Shown: positions 12,668-20,269 of the stretch, one piece after another
Position numbering within the stretch: position 1 is the first letter of the stretch
How the letters are laid out: each line of letters opens with the position of its first letter
NCBI GenBank assembly: GCA_029567375.1
Contig: JAKQLB010000172.1
Coordinates: 1-35,762 of the forward strand
DNA length: 35,762 bases
From: Bacteroidota bacterium
GTDB lineage: Bacteria > Bacteroidota > Bacteroidia > Bacteroidales > UBA932
Reading direction: 5' to 3'
Translations under genes and position numbers: made by a program
Notes under the pieces: generated by a model
What the model saw: the letters and a program-made list of their open reading frames with translations, nothing else
Databases searched by the model: none
What the model was told of the DNA's origin: nothing

Positions 12668-14206
12668 ATGACTGATTTAACGGAGTTGGAAACTATGCAA
12701 ATTGTTCAGCCGGCACATAGATTGTTTTATGCTTGGGTAAACGATTGGAATAAGTTTGCGGCTGACGTTATGCAAGTCAGTCTTGACCCTCAGCAACAGG
12801 AGATACTTTATGCCGTGCAGACACAAAGCAGAGTAGCCGTTGCTTCCGGAACGGCGAGGGGGAAGGATTACGTTGCGGCGGTGGCGGCTCTTTGCTTTAT
12901 GTATCTCACTCCGAGGTTTAATGATAAAAATGAGCTGATTGCCAACACTAAGGTTGCGCTTACCGCACCCACAGGCCGGCAGGTAGCAAACATTATGTAT
13001 CCTGAGATTGTGAGGCTTTACAACAAGGCCGGTTGCTTTCCGGGTCGGCTTGTGGCATTTGATATCCGGACTGAATATGATGAGTGGTTCTTAACCGGCT
13101 TTAAGGCAGACGAACACCGTCACGAAGCATGGTCAGGGTTTCATGCAGTAAACACAATGTTCGTTGTTACTGAGGCCTCCGGTATAGATGACGGTACGTT
13201 CTCCGCTATTGAGGGTAACTTACAGGCCAACTCTAAGCTTTTGATAGTGTTCAACCCTAACCGAATGATCGGATATGCGGCAAAGGCTATGTTTTCGCCA
13301 CGTTTCAAATCGTTCCGGCTTGATGACCTTAACGCTCCCAATGTATTACAGAAACGTCAGGTTTATGCCGGTCAGGTTGATTATGAGTGGGTAAAAGATA
13401 AGGTTGAGGCTTGGTGTACTCCTATCCGGCAGGAAGACTTTAGCGAGGAGAAAGGCGATTTTAAATGGGAGGGCGGTTTATACCGGCCTAACGATACCTT
13501 CAGGGTAAAAGTAAGGGGGATGTTTCCCGAGGTATCTGAAGATGCCCTTATCCCGTACTTGTGGATAGAGATGGCGAACAAGCGTTGGGAGGCACAGAAG
13601 AACGAGAACCGTACGGGTTACCGGAAGATAGGGGTTGACATTGCCGGCATGGGGCGGGATAGCACCGTGTTTGTGCATAGGTTTGATGACTTCGTGACAC
13701 AGATTGATATGTTTCAGTCAGGCGGGGAAGCAGACCACATGAAAAGCGCAGGGCGGCTCATGCAATATTCAAAGGGGAAAGTTGAATATTTGATTGATAC
13801 TATCGGAGAGGGGGCGGGGGTATATTCACGACTGATAGAGTTAGGGATGTTGACAAAGGCTTTCTCATGTAAGGCCTCTCATTCGGCGAAGGGGCTTACA
13901 GACTTAACCGGAGAGTATTCATTCGCAAACATGAGGGCTTATATGTTTTGGGCGTTAAGAGATTGGCTGAACCCGCAATTCAATTCTAAGGCTTGTCTGC
14001 CTCCTAATCAGTTATTAACGCAGGAGCTTATTGAAATACAATATCAAGTACAGAGTAACGGCAGTATTATCATTGAGGCGAAGGAGAAAATTAAGGAACG
14101 GTTGGGGCGGTCACCGGACATATCAGATGCCTTAGCTAATACTTTCTTTCCGGTGAAACGACAAAAGGGCTTACCAATATCACAAATATCAGGAATGTTA
14201 CCGTAA
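12668..14206 (+). CDS. terL: Terminase large subunit
   Basis: The protein is 512 aa, the usual size. The ATPase domain has a Walker A-like SGTARGKDY at 60-68 (GKD where GKT/S is usual), a Walker B MFVVTEA at about 164-170 and an NPN coupling motif near 196. The nuclease domain begins with GVDIAGMGRDSTVF near 323-336 and VEYLIDTIGEGAGV near 373-386, giving the acidic residues that bind metal, and ends with DISDALANTFF. It moves DNA into the prohead through the portal and cuts it. It follows terS after the microsatellite gap, and the portal starts 11 bases after its stop. Confidence 0.93.
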   Translation: MTDLTELETMQIVQPAHRLFYAWVNDWNKFAADVMQVSLDPQQQEILYAVQTQSRVAVASGTARGKDYVAAVAALCFMYLTPRFNDKNELIANTKVALTAPTGRQVANIMYPEIVRLYNKAGCFPGRLVAFDIRTEYDEWFLTGFKADEHRHEAWSGFHAVNTMFVVTEASGIDDGTFSAIEGNLQANSKLLIVFNPNRMIGYAAKAMFSPRFKSFRLDDLNAPNVLQKRQVYAGQVDYEWVKDKVEAWCTPIRQEDFSEEKGDFKWEGGLYRPNDTFRVKVRGMFPEVSEDALIPYLWIEMANKRWEAQKNENRTGYRKIGVDIAGMGRDSTVFVHRFDDFVTQIDMFQSGGEADHMKSAGRLMQYSKGKVEYLIDTIGEGAGVYSRLIELGMLTKAFSCKASHSAKGLTDLTGEYSFANMRAYMFWALRDWLNPQFNSKACLPPNQLLTQELIEIQYQVQSNGSIIIEAKEKIKERLGRSPDISDALANTFFPVKRQKGLPISQISGMLP

Positions 14207-14216
14207 ATTTACAGCT

Positions 14217-15695
14217 ATGGACATAAAAAAGCTTTTGCAAAAACAAGACATTGAGCAGATTAAAAAACTGCTTACCGACAGCCGTCCGTCTTTTGAGGTT
14301 CAGAGAGAGGACGCAATGAAGCAGTACAAGGTTGATGATCACGACATCAATGATGCAAGCATCCGAAAGGACAAACAGATCACGAAGGACACCGGCACTT
14401 TTGATGCAGAAGGTAACCCCGTTACTCAAACCTCAACGGTTGCGGTAGCCCGTGTGGCTATCCCGTTTCAAAAGCTGATTGTTGAAAGACGGATAGGGTT
14501 CATGCTGTCAATACCGGTAGAGCTTGAGCTTAAGAACGAGAATGTGGCGGGAGATAAGGGTAACGACTTGGTGTCTATGATTGATGACATTCAAGATCGT
14601 AACAAAATGGAGTATAAGAACAAAGAGATAGCTCGACGGCTGATGAGTGAAATGGAGGTGGCAGAGGCGTGGTATGTGGTCGAAAACAAACTGAAGGAAC
14701 CTAAGTACGACCTTCGGGTTTCAATATTCTCTCCTGAGCAGGGCGACACATTATACCCGCTATTTGATGGTACTGGCGACATGATTGCCTTTGGCCGGGA
14801 GTATAAAACCAAGTCGGGCGACAAAAGTATCGAGCATCTCGACGTTTCGACAGCTGAGGCGGAATACAGGTTTGTGAAGGGAGACACAGGTTGGGCGCTT
14901 GATAAAGAGCAGACTCCGAACCCAATTCCGAACCAGTTCCAGAAGATAATGATAGTGTACTATCAGCAACCGTATCCGGAGTGGAATGACGTTCAGAGTA
15001 TGATTGACCGGCTTGAAACCATCATATCAAACCATGCTGATATGAATGACTATTACGGCTCTCCCATGCTTAAGGTCTCAGGAGAGGTACAGGGGTATGC
15101 CTCAAAGGGGGAGCAGGGGAAAATCATTCAGCTAACAGAAGGATCGGAAGCTGATTATCTTGCTCTCGCTTCAGAGCCAAGCAGCATCAAAATGGAGCTT
15201 GAGAACCTGCAGAACTTTATCTATGCCATGAGCCAAACGCCGGACATTACTTTTGAAAGATTACGGGGCGTTGGCAACCTCTCAGGGGTGGCGCTTGAAT
15301 TGATGTTCATGGATGCGCATATGGCCGTGCATGGAAAAGAGGAAATATTCGGGATAGGTCTTCAGCGCCGGGTGAATATTTTGAAAAACGCAATAGGGAA
15401 ACTAATTGACACATCTTTTGCTGACGTATCGGAGAAGGCTTTGATAGTGCCAAAACTCACCCCTTACATTCCGGCGGCATTCTCTGAACTTCTGCAGAAC
15501 CTTCAGCTTTCAATAGATGCGGGAATTATGAGTAAGGAAACGGCCATCAAGCTCAACCCTTACGTCAAAGACCCGGAGAGTGAGATTGACCTAATAGAAG
15601 GAGAGGAAAATATGGGGGCTATCGACCTATACCAAAAAGCTGGCATTACCGCACCTTCGGGCGACGACTTTAGCACTAAAATCAAAACTAAATAA
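14217..15695 (+). CDS. Portal protein, SPP1 gp6-like
   Basis: The protein is 492 aa, normal for the SPP1 gp6 portal family. Characteristic parts are the N-terminal clip/stem lead-in (VARVAIPFQKLIVERRIGFM, about 76-95), LETIISNHADMNDYYGSPML near 263-282, and the crown/tunnel segment FIYAMSQTPDITFERLRGVG then NLSGVALELMFMDAHMAVHG (about 335-380). It forms the dodecameric ring at the head vertex through which DNA passes. Its stop overlaps the start of the next gene (TAATG). The last GATC tetranucleotide of the left half falls inside this gene at 15142. Confidence 0.9.
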   Translation: MDIKKLLQKQDIEQIKKLLTDSRPSFEVQREDAMKQYKVDDHDINDASIRKDKQITKDTGTFDAEGNPVTQTSTVAVARVAIPFQKLIVERRIGFMLSIPVELELKNENVAGDKGNDLVSMIDDIQDRNKMEYKNKEIARRLMSEMEVAEAWYVVENKLKEPKYDLRVSIFSPEQGDTLYPLFDGTGDMIAFGREYKTKSGDKSIEHLDVSTAEAEYRFVKGDTGWALDKEQTPNPIPNQFQKIMIVYYQQPYPEWNDVQSMIDRLETIISNHADMNDYYGSPMLKVSGEVQGYASKGEQGKIIQLTEGSEADYLALASEPSSIKMELENLQNFIYAMSQTPDITFERLRGVGNLSGVALELMFMDAHMAVHGKEEIFGIGLQRRVNILKNAIGKLIDTSFADVSEKALIVPKLTPYIPAAFSELLQNLQLSIDAGIMSKETAIKLNPYVKDPESEIDLIEGEENMGAIDLYQKAGITAPSGDDFSTKIKTK

Positions 15696-16696
15696 TGAAA
15701 ATCTTATTTCTGTCACCAAGTAAAACCGATAGTTGCTCATTCTACCGGGCTGGCGGAGTTGCGCCGGGGCTTGAGCGAATGATGAATGGCACAACCATAA
15801 GTGTCCTGCAATGGGACCAGATAATTATGAGTTGGCAGACCATTTTGAATTATGACCTTATAATGCTTCAGCGTCCATTTCTTCCTGAGCATCTACAGGT
15901 CTGCGAATACGTCAAAAACGCCGGAGTCCCATTGTGGCTCGATTATGACGACAACCTTCTGGCCGTTCCGCCGGAGAACCCAAGGCATGAGCTTTACAAC
16001 GCTCAGGTACGGGAGTATATCAAGAAGATGCTGACGCTGGCCGACGTGGTATCCGTACCGACAGAGGAGTTAAAGCGGGAATTCTCGGCTCACAATCAAA
16101 ATGTGACGGTCATCCCTAACGCCTTCAATGACTACATCTTCAAGAACTCCCGGAACAGGCTATTGTCACCGCAGCGTTCTCCGACCATCCTGTGGCGTGG
16201 GTCTGATACTCACATCTTTGACTTAATGACCGTCATAGACGAGGTTAGTGCGCTGGCCGCTGAGTACAAGCAATGGCAGTTTATGTTCATGGGGTTCTTC
16301 CCTTGGTTCATAAAGCAGAACGAAAACAACAATATCTTCCGGCTGCCGGGTATTGACGTATTGTTCTATTTCAAGAATGGTTACGCAATGCGGCCTTACG
16401 CTATGTACACTCCGCTTTCTGACAACCCGTTCAACCGGGCAAAGTCAAACATTGCGTGGATTGAGGGCTCATACTTCGGGGCGGTTTCTATTGTCCCGGA
16501 TTGGGAGGAATGGCAAAAACCGGGAGCGCTTACATTTAAAACCCCGGCGGAGTTCCGTGAGGTTATGACTGTCGTACTCTCCAGGAAGCTTGATACTGCG
16601 GCTCATGTCGGCAAGTCATGGGAGTACATTCAGGACTGCCTTATGCTTAGTAAGGTGAATGTGAAAAGGCTCGAACTTATAAACAGGCTGGTATGA
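15695..16696 (+). CDS. GT-B family glycosyltransferase
   Basis: The protein is 333 aa. The N-terminal Rossmann domain has KILFLSPSKTDSCSFYRAGG and DLIMLQRPF. The linker PLWLDYDDNLLAVPPENP (79-96) and ADVVSVPTEELKREF with VTVIPNAFN (116-144) are typical of group 1 (GT4-type) phage and bacterial glycosyltransferases. The C-terminal domain has ILWRGSDTHIFDL, then a PLSDNPFNRAKSNIAWIEGS segment that corresponds to the nucleotide-sugar binding E-x7-E region. It is the first gene of the sugar cassette and is translated directly after the portal (TAATG junction). Acceptor and sugar are unknown. Confidence 0.85.
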   Translation: MKILFLSPSKTDSCSFYRAGGVAPGLERMMNGTTISVLQWDQIIMSWQTILNYDLIMLQRPFLPEHLQVCEYVKNAGVPLWLDYDDNLLAVPPENPRHELYNAQVREYIKKMLTLADVVSVPTEELKREFSAHNQNVTVIPNAFNDYIFKNSRNRLLSPQRSPTILWRGSDTHIFDLMTVIDEVSALAAEYKQWQFMFMGFFPWFIKQNENNNIFRLPGIDVLFYFKNGYAMRPYAMYTPLSDNPFNRAKSNIAWIEGSYFGAVSIVPDWEEWQKPGALTFKTPAEFREVMTVVLSRKLDTAAHVGKSWEYIQDCLMLSKVNVKRLELINRLV

Positions 16697-16791
16697 CCGG
16701 GACAACATTAATCAACCTCTGGCGCACGCACGGGCGCTCGAGGTATATCACAGACACAAAGGATAACGCCTTATTGATATACCGGACATGA
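16693..16791 (+). CDS. 32-aa ORF linking two glycosyltransferase genes
   Basis: ATG at 16693 overlaps the stop of the GT-B gene by four bases (ATGA), and its own TGA overlaps the ATG of the next gene by four bases (ATGA). The 32-residue product reads MTGTTLINLWRTHGRSRYIT and ends LLIYRT. It is basic and slightly hydrophobic at both ends, with no recognised motif. The double ATGA junction makes it likely that ribosomes pass through it, either as a real peptide or as a translational bridge that couples the two glycosyltransferases. Confidence 0.6.
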   Translation: MTGTTLINLWRTHGRSRYITDTKDNALLIYRT

Positions 16792-17849
16792 GCAAACAAG
16801 TGAAACTTAGCCGGCCGGATTGGGATTACTCTCAGTACCACCGGGATTCGTGGATGGGATGGAATGTAACGGCGATTATGTGCGAGCGGGATACGGCAGA
16901 CGTTACCCGCTTAGGCATTGAAAGCCTGCTCCGATTTTACCCTGACCTTCCAATACTGATAATTGACGGAGGCTCGAAAGACGATTCGCTGAGGCATCTC
17001 CGGTGGCTGTCTCATTGTCACCCCAATATCCGCATCTGGGAAAGGGGAGGACGTAACGGGCATGGTACTATGCTCAATGAAGGCATAAGGGGCTTCATAA
17101 ATACCGAGTACATACTATTGCTCGATAATGACATTATAGTGCGCCGAGGGGGCTGGATTGAAGAACTGGTGGAAGCGTTGGCTGAGTCGGATAACACATA
17201 TGCCATTGGAACTCTTTTGGAGGTGACGGACAAAAACGACGGGTGCGGAGAACCGGACGGAGAAGGCGACATATTGAGGTACACGCATCCTTCATGCTCA
17301 ATGGTAAAACGCTCGATGTATCTTACGATGGCTCCCTTCGTGGAACACGGCGCTCCCTTGGTTTTCAATATGAAGACTGCTAAACAGCGTGGCTATAACG
17401 TAGCGTATTATCCGATTGATAAGTACGTTGCGCACCTGTCTGGGGCGAGTTGGATTGAACCATACAGGCCAGTATGGAAAGACGACATGGGCGTGAACTC
17501 GAGGCCGTTCATTACATTTCTGGCCGGGAAGGATACGGATATCAACCCACTTGTTACGCAGGACAACCGGGACTTTGAGATAATACTTACCGGGGAATGG
17601 ACTAAGGCGAAGGTTCATATTTTCGGACATGGAAGCTATGATGTTACCAATGACCTGTACGCTATTCGCTTCAGGGTTCACGGGGAATACATTTGCAGGC
17701 TACGGGTCACGCCGGGAGTTATTAAAGATACACTCGTATCGGAGGTCAAGATGTTACTTGAAAACACCGGGTATCCAGACGAGTTTAAGTATGCGGGAAT
17801 GCACTTTATCAAAAGAAGTTTATGGCAGCAGAGAGAATGTCTATCGTAG
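16788..17849 (+). CDS. GT2 family glycosyltransferase
   Basis: The protein is 353 aa. A GT-A fold with the GT2 signatures is visible: ILIIDGGSKDDSLRHLRWL (56-74), the DxD metal site LLLDNDIIVRRGGW (111-123) and a downstream HPSCSMVKRSMYL acceptor-side segment. The C-terminal 100 residues (from about 250) form an extra beta-rich domain without a recognised motif. It probably transfers a sugar from a nucleotide donor in the cytoplasm; there is no membrane segment. It overlaps the 32-aa ORF upstream and, by 28 bases, the next gene. Confidence 0.85.
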   Translation: MSKQVKLSRPDWDYSQYHRDSWMGWNVTAIMCERDTADVTRLGIESLLRFYPDLPILIIDGGSKDDSLRHLRWLSHCHPNIRIWERGGRNGHGTMLNEGIRGFINTEYILLLDNDIIVRRGGWIEELVEALAESDNTYAIGTLLEVTDKNDGCGEPDGEGDILRYTHPSCSMVKRSMYLTMAPFVEHGAPLVFNMKTAKQRGYNVAYYPIDKYVAHLSGASWIEPYRPVWKDDMGVNSRPFITFLAGKDTDINPLVTQDNRDFEIILTGEWTKAKVHIFGHGSYDVTNDLYAIRFRVHGEYICRLRVTPGVIKDTLVSEVKMLLENTGYPDEFKYAGMHFIKRSLWQQRECLS

Positions 17850-18565
17850 GCTTCATGCACGTTTGCATGATTAACAACTGGCTCGAAATAATTACCGAGC
17901 AGCTTGAAATAATGAAAGATAGCGGCCTGTATGACGAGATGCGGGTTTTAAATGTAGGGGCGGTCGGGAATGAAGAAAATCTGAGAACGCTTCAATCATT
18001 CGTCAAAAGAAACCGCAAACTGGATATTGCCGTATATTCCGACAATTTGTCTGCATACGAATTCCATACCCTGAGGTTCCTTAAGGACGTGGTTGACCGG
18101 GGAACTAACTTTTACGGCTTTTATATTCACACAAAGGGCGTAAGTTATCCGGGGCATCCCGGCGGAAAATACTGGCGGGACTATATGAACCACTACAATC
18201 TCCGGGAGTGGCAGGAGTGCGTCAGGCACTTGCATATCGGATATGAAACCTGTGGGGTCAAGTATATCAACAAAAAGTGGCCTGCACATTACTCCGGGAA
18301 CTTCTTTTGGTTCAAATCGGAGTATGCTAAAACTTTACTCCCGGTTGACAAAATGAACCTGAAGGACAGGTTTAATGCCGAAATGTGGATTTGTTCCGGG
18401 AAGGCTATAGCAGCAACACTTTGTCAGGACTTTGTTGACTATAACACTCAGGGCGTTTTTGACCCATATCCGGGAGTCTATCACAGGCCGGAATGCTTAT
18501 TTAAGTTCTGCCCGACACCTGAGACCTGTAAGAAAAATAACGAATGTCAAAACCCTAACGATTAA
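17822..18565 (+). CDS. Glycosyltransferase-like protein with HTKG motif, 247 aa
   Basis: The ATG at 17822 is used; an in-frame ATG at 17837 (MSIVGFMHVCMINNW) would fit the family start better and shorten the overlap to 13 bases. The motif run NFYGFYIHTKGVSYPG, WRDYMNHYNLREWQECV and HYSGNFFWFKSEYAK is familiar from glycosyltransferase-like proteins of capsule and LPS clusters. The C-terminus is Cys-rich (CLFKFCPTPETCKKNNEC), perhaps a metal site. With its neighbours it forms a glycosyl transfer set; its precise reaction is unknown. Confidence 0.68.
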   Translation: MAAERMSIVGFMHVCMINNWLEIITEQLEIMKDSGLYDEMRVLNVGAVGNEENLRTLQSFVKRNRKLDIAVYSDNLSAYEFHTLRFLKDVVDRGTNFYGFYIHTKGVSYPGHPGGKYWRDYMNHYNLREWQECVRHLHIGYETCGVKYINKKWPAHYSGNFFWFKSEYAKTLLPVDKMNLKDRFNAEMWICSGKAIAATLCQDFVDYNTQGVFDPYPGVYHRPECLFKFCPTPETCKKNNECQNPND

Positions 18566-18569
18566 AAAT

Positions 18570-19370
18570 ATGACAAACTATTGCTTCACGCTTGGCTATA
18601 ACTTAGTCAGCGAAATAGAGAAAACGACCCGGTTATTGTATCAGTTAAACGATAGCCGGGACTTCAAGCATCTCGTTGTTGACCTCGGGTTTCCCCTCGA
18701 GCACGGTGGTATTGTACCGGACAACATAGATGAAGCAAAGGAGCGCAATAGCGAAAAACTCAAAAAGCTGGCTGCGGCTTTCGGTTCTGAGTACGTCAAA
18801 ATGTCAAATATTGGAGTTAGTCAAAATTGGACTCAGGTTTACGAATACCTGAAACCTTCAGACGATGACATCCTCATAGGTACTGACCCTGACGAGCATC
18901 CCCTCAATGTTGGTTGGGTTAAGGCTATCGGGGATGTCATCAGAGAAGGTAACTTCGGGCTTGTTTCACTAATGATGACAAGCCATATTCAGCTTTTGAG
19001 TAGTGTGCCAAGAAACGAGCGTTTTTATGGCAACCGCAGGGTGTATCTATTCCCAGCGGGAGCTTTAAACTGGGCGCTGATAGGAGTATCCGGTAAGTTT
19101 TTCAACATCATAAAAGAGATGCCATTCCCAACGGAAGCTCCCCGTTATGGATGGATTGAAGGAAGCCTTTACCCGCTATTGGCCAGGCATGGGTTTGGGT
19201 GGTGCGTACTGGCCGATTACCAAGTGAGGCATACAGACTTCGAGCTTGGCGACCAAGGCACATCTTCGCTGCTCCGGGAATGGAAAAATCAGATAATCTT
19301 TAACATCCACCAGTACGGCCAGTTGTCATTTGACGAGTGGCTTGAAATGAGAAGGGAGGGGCGGATATGA
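18570..19370 (+). CDS. Glycosyltransferase-like protein (GT-A type), 266 aa
   Basis: The start is ATG 18570 (MTNYCFTLGYNLVSEIEKTT), four bases after the previous stop; a longer reading would overlap the previous gene by more than 130 bases and is rejected. A DxD-like centre is present: DDDILIGTDPDEHPLNVGW (98-116). GVSQNWTQVYEYL precedes it, as in GT2-like proteins where a conserved stretch marks the start of the acceptor site. The end is helical (SFDEWLEMRREGRI). It overlaps the epimerase gene by four bases. The fold assignment is from motif order only. Confidence 0.68.
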   Translation: MTNYCFTLGYNLVSEIEKTTRLLYQLNDSRDFKHLVVDLGFPLEHGGIVPDNIDEAKERNSEKLKKLAAAFGSEYVKMSNIGVSQNWTQVYEYLKPSDDDILIGTDPDEHPLNVGWVKAIGDVIREGNFGLVSLMMTSHIQLLSSVPRNERFYGNRRVYLFPAGALNWALIGVSGKFFNIIKEMPFPTEAPRYGWIEGSLYPLLARHGFGWCVLADYQVRHTDFELGDQGTSSLLREWKNQIIFNIHQYGQLSFDEWLEMRREGRI

Positions 19371-20269
19371 TTATCGTAACAGGGGCAGCAGGGTTCATCG
19401 GCAGCAATATTGTCCGGGAGTTGATTAAGCATACCGATGAGATTAAGTGCATTGACGACCTGTCTTTTGGCAAGGCAGAGAACCTTCCGGCGGGAGTACA
19501 CTTGACTGTTGACGACTTTGACCGGGCAATAAAGTCCGGCGGAAATCACAATGATATTCTGGTACATTGCGCCACTTCAAATATCATTTACGCCCAGAAA
19601 CACCCGGTTGAAACATTCAAGAATAACGCCGAAAAAACAATCGAGCTATTCAAACGCTTCCCGGGCAAAATAATCTACCTCAGTACCTCATCGGTATATG
19701 GAAATGCGGATGTGTTACCGATAAGGGAGTCAGCACCTATCCGGGTTTACAACGCCTATGACACCTCGAAGCGCATAGCCGAACTTTACCTTCAGTTGCG
19801 TGGAACTTATACTACATTTCGCCTCTCGAATGTGTATGGAGAGTATCAGCAGCCGTCGAACCCGTACTGCGGGGTAATAGGTCGCTTAATAGATTGTGCG
19901 CTAAATGGCAAGGTATTTACGATATATGGCGACGGCCTGAGTACACGGGATTACACTTATGTCGGAGATGTTGTTGAGGCTATTACGCTTTCAATCCTCG
20001 ACGACTCCACTTGGATGGAGATGAACCTTGGCACAGGAAAAGAAACAAGTGTTCTCGACCTCATAGAACTGGTACAGGATATTACCGGAATCGAAATAGC
20101 CGTTACCAACCATGAAGGAAGGAGTATTGACGTAATCAAGCGCCGGGTACTTGACACCAAAAAAGCCCATGCATATTTCGGATGGACTGCAAAGACTGAC
20201 ATGAAAACCGGACTGACAAAAACAATCGAGTGGTTCAAAGATGCCGGACTATTCCAGCATATATCGTAA
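19367..20269 (+). CDS. NAD-dependent nucleotide-sugar epimerase/dehydratase (extended SDR)
   Basis: The protein is 300 aa. The Rossmann GxxGxxG is VTGAAGFIGSNIV (4-16), the acid after the second strand is CIDDLS, the Ser/Thr of the active site lies in YLSTSSVYGN (104-113) and the catalytic YxxxK is YDTSK (131-135). NLGTGKETSVLDLIEL in the C-terminal half binds the nucleotide sugar. The family includes UDP-glucose 4-epimerase and dTDP-glucose 4,6-dehydratase; I cannot choose between them. It likely supplies an activated sugar for the four transferases before it. Its 3' end overlaps the minor head gene by 29 bases. Confidence 0.87.
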   Translation: MIIVTGAAGFIGSNIVRELIKHTDEIKCIDDLSFGKAENLPAGVHLTVDDFDRAIKSGGNHNDILVHCATSNIIYAQKHPVETFKNNAEKTIELFKRFPGKIIYLSTSSVYGNADVLPIRESAPIRVYNAYDTSKRIAELYLQLRGTYTTFRLSNVYGEYQQPSNPYCGVIGRLIDCALNGKVFTIYGDGLSTRDYTYVGDVVEAITLSILDDSTWMEMNLGTGKETSVLDLIELVQDITGIEIAVTNHEGRSIDVIKRRVLDTKKAHAYFGWTAKTDMKTGLTKTIEWFKDAGLFQHIS

